Positions 1 to 8,972 of a stretch of 64,000 nt of DNA are shown piece by piece. Origin of the DNA: Salinimicrobium sp049680855 (GTDB lineage Bacteria; Bacteroidota; Bacteroidia; Flavobacteriales; Flavobacteriaceae); contig NZ_JBMPGS010000006.1 of assembly GCF_049680855.1 (NCBI RefSeq), positions 67,013 through 131,012 of the forward strand. The letters are read 5' to 3'. The position numbers and the translations under genes are program-made. Under the pieces are notes generated by a model. That model had not been told where the DNA came from. It saw only the letters and a program-made list of their open reading frames with translations, and ran no database searches. Position 1 is the stretch's first letter. Every line of letters starts with the position of its first letter.

Positions 1-343
1 CCTGCGGAAAATCCAGTTTTGCAGTAACTTTAAATCCGGAGCCTGAAAGTACATCTGGATTCAGCTGAGCCGCTTGTGTCAAAATGTTGAGAAGTCTTTT
101 TTGAACCTCTTTGATCTCATTTTCAGAAGTTGTTTCTAAAATACCGTTTTTGAGGCTGTAGCTCGCTTTAAACCATGTTTGACCCTCGTGGTTTATGCTT
201 TTCCAGTGGAGTAAAGGCTCTTTTAACTTTTCTACCTGTAGCGATTGGCCGAATTTTGTAGGAACCGCGAGTGCCGTCGCTCCGTCAAGCACTACAAATT
301 CCCCGGAAAGTAATAATTTGCCGTTGCTGTAAAATTCTTTCAT
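1..343 (-). CDS. GHMP-family kinase, partial (C-terminus outside window)
   Basis: The N-terminal 114 codons of a kinase are read on the minus strand from ATG at 341-343. The start MKEFYSNGKLLLSGEFVVLD matches the first strand and loop of GHMP sugar/mevalonate kinases, in particular the Bacteroidota group found beside HMG-CoA reductase. Its ATG overlaps the stop of the upstream reductase as ATGA, so the two are probably translationally coupled. By context it should phosphorylate mevalonate or phosphomevalonate in isoprenoid synthesis. The ATP-binding and C-terminal parts lie outside the window, so the exact substrate cannot be told. Confidence 0.8.
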   Translation of the reverse strand, partial: MKEFYSNGKLLLSGEFVVLDGATALAVPTKFGQSLQVEKLKEPLLHWKSINHEGQTWFKASYSLKNGILETTSENEIKEVQKRLLNILTQAAQLNPDVLSGSGFKVTAKLDFPQ

Positions 344-1656
344 GAATTCCTTAGGTTTTGCAGCGCTTCTTCCACAGCCCGATGGGTCACTGTATTGGTT
401 TTAAAATGAGCTGCCAAAGCAGCTTTTTCCTCTCCGCTAGCATTCATTTGATTCAGGATGTTCATAAGGTGCATCTTCATGTGCCCCTGCTGAATTCCTG
501 TGGTGATTAAAGATTTAACCGCAGCATAATTCTGAGCAAGGCCTGCGACTGCCACAATCTTCATAAGATCCTGTGCCGATGGTTTCTGAAGAATTTCCAG
601 TGCAACTTTGGAAAGCGGATGCAAACTTGTAAGTCCGCCCACCGTTCCCAGCGCCAGCGGAATTTCCATCCAGAACCTGAAAATGCCATTTTCAACACTT
701 GCATGTGTAAGGCTGGTGTAATTTCCGTCTTTGGAAGCGTAGGCGTGAATGCCGGCTTCAATGGCTCTAAAATCGTTACCAGTGGCCAAAACAACGGCAT
801 CAATACCATTCATAATCCCCTTGTTGTGAGTTACCGCACGATATTTTTCGATTTCGGCGATCTTTACAGCCTGCACAAATTTTTCAGCAAAAGCGATTCC
901 GCTCATTTCGGGGCTGTCCAGGTTCTCTACAGGACACGAAACTTCAGCCCTTACAATACATTCAGGAACATAATTAGAGAGAATGCTCATCACGATTTCC
1001 AGGTCCTTTTCTTCAGGAGTGAATTCGGTGTATTTTTCGGCTTCACTTTTCAGGGTTTCTGCAAATTTTTCAAGGCAGGTGTTAATGAAATTCGCGCCCA
1101 TTGAATCTTTGGTCTCAAAGGTGCAATGAAGCTGAAAATAGTTTTCCAGTGCCGCCGATTTGTCTTTTAATTCTATGTCCAGAACTCCGCCGCCACGTTT
1201 TTCCATGTTTTTGGTGAGATGGGAAACCGATGATAAAAGTGTACTTTTCACCTGGTCGAAGAAGCGCTGAAGTTTTTCAGGATTGCCTTCAAACATGAAA
1301 TGCACCTGACCAATTTTTTGGGTATTGATCACCTTCGCCTGGAATCCGCCGTTTTCACCCCAAAATTTTGCGGCTTTACTGGCCGCCGCGATCACAGAAC
1401 TTTCTTCTATGGCCATGGGAATGGCATATCGCTTTTCATTAATAAGAAAATTTGGGGCGATCCCAAAGGGTAGATAATAGTTGGAAATGGTGTTTTCGGT
1501 GAATTCTTCGTGGAGCTGCTGTAGCTCCTTCTTCGGGTTCCAGTATTGTTCAAGAATGTTTGAAGCTTCCGGGGAATCCTTCAGGTAAGTTTGGGCCAGC
1601 CAGGATATTTTTTCTTGCTTCTGAAGTTTTGAAAATCCTGAAATAGGTTCGATCAT
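340..1656 (-). CDS. Hydroxymethylglutaryl-CoA reductase, class II type
   Basis: 438 aa. Reduces HMG-CoA to mevalonate, the committed step of the mevalonate route to isoprenoids. Visible motifs are the substrate-binding stretch EESSVIAAASKAAKF, the central NKGIMNGIDAVVLATGND with the catalytic Lys and Asp, and GHMKMH near the C-terminus holding the catalytic His. These fit the class II (so-called degradative) bacterial enzymes, which in flavobacteria serve biosynthesis. A start 10 codons further upstream is open, but the ATG at 1654-1656 (MIEPISGF) was chosen because the promoter -7 element lies at 1676-1683. The GHMP kinase follows with a 4-base overlap. Confidence 0.92.
   Translation of the reverse strand: MIEPISGFSKLQKQEKISWLAQTYLKDSPEASNILEQYWNPKKELQQLHEEFTENTISNYYLPFGIAPNFLINEKRYAIPMAIEESSVIAAASKAAKFWGENGGFQAKVINTQKIGQVHFMFEGNPEKLQRFFDQVKSTLLSSVSHLTKNMEKRGGGVLDIELKDKSAALENYFQLHCTFETKDSMGANFINTCLEKFAETLKSEAEKYTEFTPEEKDLEIVMSILSNYVPECIVRAEVSCPVENLDSPEMSGIAFAEKFVQAVKIAEIEKYRAVTHNKGIMNGIDAVVLATGNDFRAIEAGIHAYASKDGNYTSLTHASVENGIFRFWMEIPLALGTVGGLTSLHPLSKVALEILQKPSAQDLMKIVAVAGLAQNYAAVKSLITTGIQQGHMKMHLMNILNQMNASGEEKAALAAHFKTNTVTHRAVEEALQNLRNS
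681..691. repeat. AAATGNCATTT dyad, copy 1
   Basis: AAATGCCATTT inside the HMG-CoA reductase gene. On the coding strand it reads Asn-Gly-Ile-Phe. Confidence 0.6.
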
Positions 1657-1675
1657 GCTAGTAAGTTTGGAGCTG

Positions 1676-1683
1676 CAAAGATA
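1676..1683 (-). promoter_or_regulatory. Promoter -7 element for HMG-CoA reductase
   Basis: On the minus strand the sequence is TATCTTTG followed by CA, an exact TAnnTTTG element, 19 bases before the chosen ATG. No clear -33 TTG is visible. Confidence 0.6.
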
Positions 1684-1874
1684 CAATTACTCATTTTACT
1701 GGCGAAAATTTGAGAAATTTCGAAATCCTGCAGAAGAATAGGGTTCCTGCAGTAAATAAGCGTCTTGAAAAGGGAGAATTGTATTAACATCTTGTTGTGA
1801 TTTAACACGTGCTGTGGCCTAATTTAGCCGAATTTTTAGTAAACTTGGCAATCAAAAAATATTCTCACAATACG

Positions 1875-4040
1875 ATGAAGATAGCTTACAGGCTTTTTGC
1901 CTTTTTACTTACCCTGAGTGCAGCTGTTTCTGCACAAACAAAAGACATAACATTAGAAGAAATTTGGAACGGAACCTTCCGGCAGGAAAGGCTTCAGTCG
2001 CTTCAATCCCTCAAAAATGGGAAAGAATATGTGGTGCTGAATTATGACCGCAGTAATGGTACTTCCAGCATTGATGTATATTCTTATCGAACTGGTGAAA
2101 AAACCGGAACTTTGGTGAATAGCGCCAATCTAAATGAGGTGGACAATTTCAGTGACTTTACTTTTAGTGAAAATGAGAAAAAGATCATTTTAGCTACCGA
2201 GGTAGAATCCATTTTCCGTCGTTCTACCCGCGGAATTTTTTATATCTATGATGTTGACTCTGGCAGTATTCAAAAGATCAGCGAAGACAGGATTCAGGAG
2301 CCTACGCTTTCTCCAGATAACAACCGGGTGGCGTATGTTTATGAAAATAATATTTATGTGAAAGACCTTTCTTCGGGAAATGTACAGCAAATCACAAAAG
2401 ACGGTCTCAAAAATAGTATTATCAACGGAGTTTCTGACTGGGTTTATGAGGAGGAATTTTCTATTGTGCGAACTTTCGGCTGGAATAAAACAGGGGAAAA
2501 AATAGCATTTTTGAAGTTTGATGAATCTGAAGTTCCGGAGTTTTCTATGGATATGTACGGGCAGGACCTTTATCAAACCCAAAACAGGTTTAAATATCCT
2601 AAAGCCGGAGAAGCAAATTCAGAAGTTTCCTTACATCTTTACGATCTTGCTTCCGAAGAAACGAGTGAAATTCAGCTTCCGGAGTATGAATACATCCCAA
2701 GATTAGAATGGACGAATGATGAGGACATTCTAAGTGTGCAAACCTTAAACAGGCACCCAAATAACCTGAACCTTATTTTTGTAAATGCTGAAACGCGGCA
2801 GGCGCAGGTGGTTTTGAACGAAGTAGATGAAGCTTACGTAGATGTTACCGATAATTTGACTTTTTTGGAGGATAACAGCTTTATCTGGACCAGTGAAAAA
2901 GATGGATGGAACCATATTTATCTTTATGATGAAGATGGAGACCTGAAAAATCAGGTAACCGAAGGGAACTGGGAAGTGACCGATTACTACGGATATGATC
3001 GTGGTTCAAAAAGGATCTTTTTCCAGAGCACAGAGAACGGAAGTATCAACAGAGATGTTTATTCCATTAGAACAAATGGAAAAGGGAAGAAACGTTTAAC
3101 GGAAAAAACCGGAAACAACCGTGCAGATTTTAGTGCAGATTTCACTTATTTTATTAATTCTTTTTCCAGCGCCACCATGCCCGGAATGTATACGCTACAC
3201 CAGGCCAAAAACGGAAAACTGGTAAGGAAAATAAAGGATAACGCTGCTTTGGCAGAACAGATTAAAGAATACGGTTTTTCACCAAAAGAATTTTCTACCA
3301 TCAATGTAAATGGGAATGACTTGAACATGTGGATGATTCGTCCGTCAGATTTTGATGAGAATAAAGAGTATCCGCTGTTCATGTTTCAATATTCCGGTCC
3401 TGGCTCACAATCCGTTTCCAACACCTTCTTTAATACGAATGACTATTGGTACCAGCTTTTGGCGAATGAGGGCTACATTGTAGTAGCAGTAGATCCAAGA
3501 GGAACCGGATTTAAAGGAGCAGATTTCAAGAAAGTAACCCAAAAGGAATTAGGAAAATACGAAGTAGAAGATATCATCGCGGCTGCTCAACAATTGGGAG
3601 CGCGGGATTATATTGATTCAGAAAGAATGGGCATCTGGGGATGGAGCTATGGAGGATTTATGTCATCCAACGCGATCCTGAAAGGCAACGATACCTTTAA
3701 AATGGCTATTGCTGTTGCGCCTGTGACCAGCTGGAGATTCTATGATTCCATCTACACCGAAAGATATATGACTACTCCGCAGGAGAATCCCTCAGGATAT
3801 GATGAGAATTCTCCAATTAATCATGTGGAGAAATTAAAGGGCGATTACCTGCTGGTACACGGTACCGGTGATGACAACGTTCATGTACAAAACAGCATGC
3901 GAATGATAGAAGCACTCGTGCAGGCAAACAAGCAGTTTGACTGGGCGATCTATCCAGACAGGAATCATGGAATCTACGGCGGCAATACACGTTTGCACCT
4001 GTATACCCTCATGACCAACTTTATTAAAGAAAACTTATAA
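1875..4040 (+). CDS. Dipeptidyl peptidase IV (S9 family)
   Basis: 721 aa, secreted. Cleaves X-Pro or X-Ala dipeptides from peptide N-termini in the periplasm. A signal peptide (MKIAYRLFAFLL to VSAQ) is followed by a beta-propeller with the double-Glu motif DWVYEEE that anchors the substrate amino terminus. The C-terminal alpha/beta hydrolase has the nucleophile in GWSYGG (Ser about 591), the Asp in GTGDDNVH and the His in RNHGIYG, so the catalytic triad is complete. The start was placed at the ATG heading the signal peptide; a longer frame opens 22 codons earlier without signal-peptide character. The POT transporter follows after 24 bases, suggesting coupled peptide cleavage and uptake. Confidence 0.93.
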   Translation: MKIAYRLFAFLLTLSAAVSAQTKDITLEEIWNGTFRQERLQSLQSLKNGKEYVVLNYDRSNGTSSIDVYSYRTGEKTGTLVNSANLNEVDNFSDFTFSENEKKIILATEVESIFRRSTRGIFYIYDVDSGSIQKISEDRIQEPTLSPDNNRVAYVYENNIYVKDLSSGNVQQITKDGLKNSIINGVSDWVYEEEFSIVRTFGWNKTGEKIAFLKFDESEVPEFSMDMYGQDLYQTQNRFKYPKAGEANSEVSLHLYDLASEETSEIQLPEYEYIPRLEWTNDEDILSVQTLNRHPNNLNLIFVNAETRQAQVVLNEVDEAYVDVTDNLTFLEDNSFIWTSEKDGWNHIYLYDEDGDLKNQVTEGNWEVTDYYGYDRGSKRIFFQSTENGSINRDVYSIRTNGKGKKRLTEKTGNNRADFSADFTYFINSFSSATMPGMYTLHQAKNGKLVRKIKDNAALAEQIKEYGFSPKEFSTINVNGNDLNMWMIRPSDFDENKEYPLFMFQYSGPGSQSVSNTFFNTNDYWYQLLANEGYIVVAVDPRGTGFKGADFKKVTQKELGKYEVEDIIAAAQQLGARDYIDSERMGIWGWSYGGFMSSNAILKGNDTFKMAIAVAPVTSWRFYDSIYTERYMTTPQENPSGYDENSPINHVEKLKGDYLLVHGTGDDNVHVQNSMRMIEALVQANKQFDWAIYPDRNHGIYGGNTRLHLYTLMTNFIKENL

Positions 4041-4064
4041 AATATCAATTCTAAAACAGATTAA

Positions 4065-5672
4065 ATGGAATTCAAATTTGGAGGTTCTGAATATAATCAA
4101 AGAACGGTCTTAGGACATCCTTCAGGACTGTTCGTTCTTTTCTTTACAGAAATGTGGGAACGTTTTTCCTACTATGGAATGCGCGCACTTCTTGTGCTCT
4201 TTCTTACTGCTTCAATAATGAATGAAGGATGGGGATGGCCGCGAGAGGATGCCTTATTGTTATATGGATGGTATACAGGATTAGTATATGTAACTCCTAT
4301 TCTAGGGGGGCTTATAGCTGATAAACTTCTAGGTTACCGTAATGCCGTGGTATGGGGAGCTCTTCTTATGACTTTAGGACATGGATCAATGGCCTTAGAA
4401 GGTTTTACAGATGTATTTTTCTATTTAGGACTGGCTTTGTTGATCATTGGGAATGGTCTCTTTAAACCCAATATTTCTTCAATTGTAGGACAGCTTTACA
4501 AAAGCAACGATAAAGAAAAGGATGCAGGTTATACCATTTTTTACATGGGTATAAATGCGGGTGCTTTCTTAGGAATTCTTTTATGCGGTTACATTGGGGA
4601 AAAAATAGGCTGGCATTATGGATTTGGATTGGCAGGAATTTTCATGTTCTTGGGTATGTTGCAATTCTATTTTGCGCAAAAACTTTTCGGAAAAATTGGA
4701 ATTAGTCCGAAGGAAATGGATAAGTATGTTGACTCTAGAACTTTAAAAGGAGAGGCTCAGGAGGAGAGTGGAAAGATACTGCAAGATGATAATGTTAATG
4801 AACCTGAGGCAATATCTCCAGCCGCTCAAAAGGACCGCCTATTTGTAATTGGAGTCTTCGCTTTTTTCACCATCTTTTTTTGGTGGGCTTTCGAACAGGC
4901 TGGAGGTTCTATGACTATTTTTGCGGCAGATTATACAGACAGGGTGGTTGCAGGAGACAGTGCACTCATATTTAAAATAATTAACACAGTTATTACAGTA
5001 ATACCAATGTTAGTAATTACGTGGGTATTATTGCTTCTATTCAAGCAGATTTATAAATTTTATGCACTTTCGAATTTTTTCCTGGGCTTGAGTTTTGTCG
5101 TTATCTGGGCGATTGTAATTTGGATGTTGTACAGAGAGTTTCAGGCAGAAGCAACCGAAGTGCCGGCTTCTTGGTTCTCCGTTCTAAACTCCCTATTCAT
5201 TATTTTATTTGCACCACTATTTTCCAAGATATGGGAAAGTAAATACAATCCATCCGGACCTGTGAAATTTGCGATTGGATTAATTCTATTGGGTATTGGT
5301 TTTGCTGCGTTGGCTTATGGAGCATCCGGAATACCTGCAGGTGCCGAAGCTGCTTCAGTGAGTATGATCTGGCTGGTTCTAGCTTATTTGTTGCACACGC
5401 TTGGAGAATTATGCGTTTCGCCGGTAGGACTTTCATACGTGAGTAAACTTTCACCCACACGTCTTGTAGGATTAATGTTTGGTATATGGTTCATGGCAAA
5501 TTTCGTTGCCAACCTATTAGGGGGCTGGACAGGAAGTTACATCGACTATATAAGTGAGACATATTCCATGGCAACTTTCTTTCTAATTTTCACCCTGGTT
5601 CCAATTGGTGCAGGAATAGTAATGCTGCTGATGAGCAAGTTGCTGGTGAAGAAAATGCATGGAATTAGATAA
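4065..5672 (+). CDS. Proton-dependent di/tripeptide transporter (POT/PTR family)
   Basis: 535 aa inner-membrane protein that imports di- and tripeptides with protons. The first helix carries the family signature FTEMWERFSYYGMRALL (ExxERFxYYG). The second signature around GLFKPNISSIVGQLY follows, and 12-14 hydrophobic segments can be seen. Residues 220-260 form a charged cytoplasmic linker. It lies 24 bases after the dipeptidyl peptidase IV gene and before a strong terminator, so the pair is likely one transcript: the peptidase releases dipeptides that this carrier takes up. Confidence 0.93.
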   Translation: MEFKFGGSEYNQRTVLGHPSGLFVLFFTEMWERFSYYGMRALLVLFLTASIMNEGWGWPREDALLLYGWYTGLVYVTPILGGLIADKLLGYRNAVVWGALLMTLGHGSMALEGFTDVFFYLGLALLIIGNGLFKPNISSIVGQLYKSNDKEKDAGYTIFYMGINAGAFLGILLCGYIGEKIGWHYGFGLAGIFMFLGMLQFYFAQKLFGKIGISPKEMDKYVDSRTLKGEAQEESGKILQDDNVNEPEAISPAAQKDRLFVIGVFAFFTIFFWWAFEQAGGSMTIFAADYTDRVVAGDSALIFKIINTVITVIPMLVITWVLLLLFKQIYKFYALSNFFLGLSFVVIWAIVIWMLYREFQAEATEVPASWFSVLNSLFIILFAPLFSKIWESKYNPSGPVKFAIGLILLGIGFAALAYGASGIPAGAEAASVSMIWLVLAYLLHTLGELCVSPVGLSYVSKLSPTRLVGLMFGIWFMANFVANLLGGWTGSYIDYISETYSMATFFLIFTLVPIGAGIVMLLMSKLLVKKMHGIR

Positions 5673-5693
5673 CTAAATACATTAGTATATATA

Positions 5694-5727
5694 AAAGGTC
5701 TGTCAATTTAGGGCAGACCTTTTTATT
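5694..5727 (+). terminator. Rho-independent terminator after the POT transporter
   Basis: AAGGTCTG pairs with CAGACCTT around an 11-base loop, followed by a T-rich tract. Confidence 0.8.
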
Positions 5728-5866
5728 TAAAATTTGAAGGCGCAATTTTATATTTAGGTTGAAGAGATAAAGACTTATTTGTCACGTAAAAATAATTCTC
5801 TTCAATTGGCGTTTTACCCTCGAACGGTTTTAATTGGTTTTTGGAAAAAAGATGGAAAGAATTGCT

Positions 5867-6409
5867 ATGCACAAAATATTTTTTATTGTTTCGTTAATAT
5901 TCATGAGTGGCGGAGTCCAGGCGCAGAAAATTAACTGGATGAGCATGAATGAAGCTTTGGAAGCTCAGAAAAAAGAGCCTAAAAAGATATTTATGGATGC
6001 CTACACCACCTGGTGTGGCCCTTGTAAAATGCTCGATAAGAACACCTTTTCCAATAAAGATGTGGCCGAATATGTTAATGAAAATTATTATGCCGTAAAA
6101 TTCAATGCTGAAGGAACCGAGACCATTAGCTACAAAGAACACACATTTAAAAATCCTAATTTCGATCCAAAAAGGAAGGGTCGAAATAGCCAGCATACTT
6201 TTGCGACGGCCATGAAGATTACCGGCTATCCTTCCCTGGCATTTTTCGATGAAAAGGGTAATCTTTTGAACGTAACACCGGGTTACAGGACTCCCGGGCA
6301 GCTGGAGGTATTTTTGAAGTTGTTTGCAGAAGATGATTACAAAGAGATCACCTCAAACGAAGAATGGAAAAAGTACCAGGAGGCCTTCCAGGCGACTTTT
6401 AAAAAGTAG
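5867..6409 (+). CDS. Thioredoxin-fold protein, exported
   Basis: 180 aa. A signal peptide (MHKIFFIVSLIF to GVQAQ) precedes a thioredoxin-like domain with the redox motif WCGPCK at about residue 50. The following KMLDKNTFSNKDVAEYVN resembles DsbD-gamma/thioredoxin_7 proteins. A cis-Pro region (GYPSLAFF) is present further on. It probably works as a periplasmic disulfide reductase or isomerase, with partner unknown. The ATG at 5867 places the signal peptide at the N-terminus; ATG 5852 and TTG 5834 in the same frame are alternatives. It ends 3 bases before the convergent comEC stop, with no separate terminator visible. Confidence 0.8.
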   Translation: MHKIFFIVSLIFMSGGVQAQKINWMSMNEALEAQKKEPKKIFMDAYTTWCGPCKMLDKNTFSNKDVAEYVNENYYAVKFNAEGTETISYKEHTFKNPNFDPKRKGRNSQHTFATAMKITGYPSLAFFDEKGNLLNVTPGYRTPGQLEVFLKLFAEDDYKEITSNEEWKKYQEAFQATFKK

Positions 6410-6412
6410 TCT

Positions 6413-8452
6413 CTAAAATGCTATTTTGAAGGTACCATCTGTCGCGGTGTAGTGAAAAGGAATACTTCTCTTTTTACAGGTTTCCTGCCAGCGCTCCACA
6501 TAATACTTATAATTACTGCCATCGGCAATAATAATTTCAGGGTCTAATTCATGCAGTACTCTATCTAAATTTATTTTTGGAGAATTTGTTAGAAGTAGCA
6601 GTTCCGGATTGGGAATATCAGTTTTATAGATCCCTGCACTGTCTATTACCATGAGCAGTTTGCTTCCTGCTTTATAGAAGTTTTGCATCTCTTTAATTTC
6701 TATAGTAGAAATGTTTTCGCCCACGCTGTAATTTTTTAGAAGTGTAGGCTCTTTGGCTTCCTCAAAAAAATTAGTCGCTAAAGTGAGCTTTTGAGCATCT
6801 TTTAAGCCGACCATGCTGCTTCGGCTTTTGTGGAACACGACAATTTCTTCGGAAGAAGCTTCGTGCTTTTCGAAATAATAAACCAGCTGAAGAAAAATAA
6901 TTCCTGTGAGTGCCAACATAATTCTGCGGTAGCTGATTTTCTTCAGAAGAAGAAAAAGTATCATTATTAGAGCGTACAAAGCCAGTGCCTGTATCCCTGA
7001 AAAATGAATATCCCGAAAAAGAAAACGTTCCTGTAGTGCCATAAATCCCACAAAATCATTTAACAGCTGTATGGCAATGCCATAAAAATCTACTATAAAG
7101 GCTGGAAGAAAACCTATTAAACTAAGAAATATGACCACGATGCCATAAGCCAGGATAAAACCCATAAAGGGCAGAATGACGAGATTTGAAATAAAGAAAA
7201 GTCCGGGGAACTGGTGAAAATAGAATAAGCTTAGCGGCAGCACACCAGCCTGTGCCGCGATCGTGACGGTTAGTAATCCCCAGAAGTATTTTATAAGTCT
7301 GTACTTTGGATTCCACATGCCGTAAAGTGGAGGCTGCAGTAAGACGATGGCAAAGACCGCTAGGTAACTAAGTTGAAATCCTACTTCAAAGATGAATTGC
7401 GGCCGCACAAGCAGAAGCAGCATCATTGACAGGAACAAGGTGTTCAAAACGCTGGTGCGCCGCTTTAGTTGTAAGCCTATGGCCACGAAAGAAAACATGG
7501 TGACCGCTCTTATTACCGAAGGTGATAATCCTGCGAGTAATGCAAAAAGCCATAAAAGAACGATTATGAGTATTGTTTTTAGAAATCTTCCTCTTTTTGA
7601 CCTTTCGAGTGGTGAAAACAACCAATGCAGGAGAAAGAGAATGATCCCCACATGCAGGCCAGATACTGCCAGAATGTGGATCACTCCTGCAGCTGCATAG
7701 TTGTTATAGGTTTCTTGTGAAATATCCTGTTTTTGGCCCAATAGCAATGCCTGCACCACGCCGAGCTCATCTCCTTTCAGGTTGTTTTGCCGGAGTTTCG
7801 TGGTGATGTTGGAACGCCAGGCGGCGGTGATTCCATACAGACTTTTACTTTTAAGATTTAACTTTACGAAATCTTCTTTCTTCAAAAATACTTGTGCAAG
7901 TACTCCGCGGTTCTCCATGAAGCTCTTATAGTTGAACTGGTGCGGATTTAAAGGTGGTTTTATAGGTTCAACAGCGGCATGTATAACAAGTACATCATCC
8001 ACCGAAAAAGGTGCTTTTAAAGAATCTTTTTGGATGGAGATGAGGATCTTTCCGTGAACGAGGTCTTCTCCCAGCTTTTTTACGCTTGCGATGAATTTCT
8101 GGTTGTATAGATCGGGCTTTAATTCTTCGGTTACAGTGACAGTCAAAAATGAGGTTTTTGCAGCATTTTCCGAAGAAATCTTATGGGTATAATGCTTGGG
8201 CTGATTTTTAGGAAGATGGAGCTGAGTGGTGAGAATTCCGGTGAAGAAGAATAAGAGAAAGGTAGCTATCCCAAAATAAATTTGGCGTGAAAATAGCCTT
8301 TTTGAAAACTGATACGAGAACAGAAACAGCAGGAAAATACATGCAAAAAAGCCAAAAAGTAAAGCAAGTGGTAGTTTAAGGAAGAAGCCCGCCAGGATTC
8401 CTCCAACAAAAAAGATGCATATTCTTATTAAAGGTGTGTTCAGGTAATTCAT
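6413..8452 (-). CDS. comEC: ComEC/Rec2-type DNA uptake channel
   Basis: 679 aa, polytopic. An N-terminal DUF4131-like region with several membrane helices (to about residue 190) is followed by the competence domain with the typical stretch GVIHILAVSGLHVGIIL and about eight helices. The C-terminal 170 residues form a soluble domain after the last helix. In classical ComEC this part is a metallo-beta-lactamase, but no HxHxDH metal motif is visible here, as in other Bacteroidota. Its role is transport of single-stranded DNA across the inner membrane during transformation. A TTG two codons upstream is possible; the ATG was preferred. It is the last gene of the surE-lpxB operon. Confidence 0.88.
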   Translation of the reverse strand: MNYLNTPLIRICIFFVGGILAGFFLKLPLALLFGFFACIFLLFLFSYQFSKRLFSRQIYFGIATFLLFFFTGILTTQLHLPKNQPKHYTHKISSENAAKTSFLTVTVTEELKPDLYNQKFIASVKKLGEDLVHGKILISIQKDSLKAPFSVDDVLVIHAAVEPIKPPLNPHQFNYKSFMENRGVLAQVFLKKEDFVKLNLKSKSLYGITAAWRSNITTKLRQNNLKGDELGVVQALLLGQKQDISQETYNNYAAAGVIHILAVSGLHVGIILFLLHWLFSPLERSKRGRFLKTILIIVLLWLFALLAGLSPSVIRAVTMFSFVAIGLQLKRRTSVLNTLFLSMMLLLLVRPQFIFEVGFQLSYLAVFAIVLLQPPLYGMWNPKYRLIKYFWGLLTVTIAAQAGVLPLSLFYFHQFPGLFFISNLVILPFMGFILAYGIVVIFLSLIGFLPAFIVDFYGIAIQLLNDFVGFMALQERFLFRDIHFSGIQALALYALIMILFLLLKKISYRRIMLALTGIIFLQLVYYFEKHEASSEEIVVFHKSRSSMVGLKDAQKLTLATNFFEEAKEPTLLKNYSVGENISTIEIKEMQNFYKAGSKLLMVIDSAGIYKTDIPNPELLLLTNSPKINLDRVLHELDPEIIIADGSNYKYYVERWQETCKKRSIPFHYTATDGTFKIAF

Positions 8453-8477
8453 AGTCAAATGATTACCTAATATACTG

Positions 8478-8972
8478 CTATTTTACACGCCGGGCCATGG
8501 CGAAACTATCTTTCCAGTAATTTTGGTCCAAAGAAGAAATAATAACGCCACGCGAAGTGGTGGAATGAATAAAGAATACTTCATTCGCTGTGGTATCTAC
8601 TACAAGCCCTACATGGTTTACAGATCTCTTCTTCTTGTTTGTTTTGAAGAAAAGAAGGTCTCCAATATGCACCTGCCGCAACGGAATCTTCTTTCCAAGC
8701 CTCGCCATGTCACCTGAAGTGCGGGGAAAAGAGATGTTTTCTTCCAGAAAAGCAGTGTAAATGAGTCCGGAGCAATCCATTCCTTGTTTAGTGGTTCCGC
8801 CGTATTGATATTTTGTCCCCACATAAGTCTGGGCAGTTTCGCTTACGCGCAGCATCACATCCTCCGAAGGATTTTTCGTGGAATTTTCCGTACGAATGCT
8901 TTTTCTGGAACTTCCGCAGGAAGCCATGAAAAGTAACAAAAGCAGAACGGGAAATACTCTTTTAAATGTCAT
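8478..8972 (-). CDS. NlpC/P60 (C40) cell-wall endopeptidase, lipoprotein
   Basis: 164 aa. A lipoprotein signal with lipobox FMASC directs it to a membrane surface. The C40 domain shows the catalytic Cys in GMDCSGL, the His in VNHVGLV and the third polar residue in IHST. Such enzymes cut peptide stems of peptidoglycan. The start overlaps the end of lpxB by 11 bases, so the two are co-transcribed and probably coupled. The overlap itself contains one copy of the AAATGNCATTT dyad (8964-8974). Confidence 0.9.
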   Translation of the reverse strand: MTFKRVFPVLLLLLFMASCGSSRKSIRTENSTKNPSEDVMLRVSETAQTYVGTKYQYGGTTKQGMDCSGLIYTAFLEENISFPRTSGDMARLGKKIPLRQVHIGDLLFFKTNKKKRSVNHVGLVVDTTANEVFFIHSTTSRGVIISSLDQNYWKDSFAMARRVK

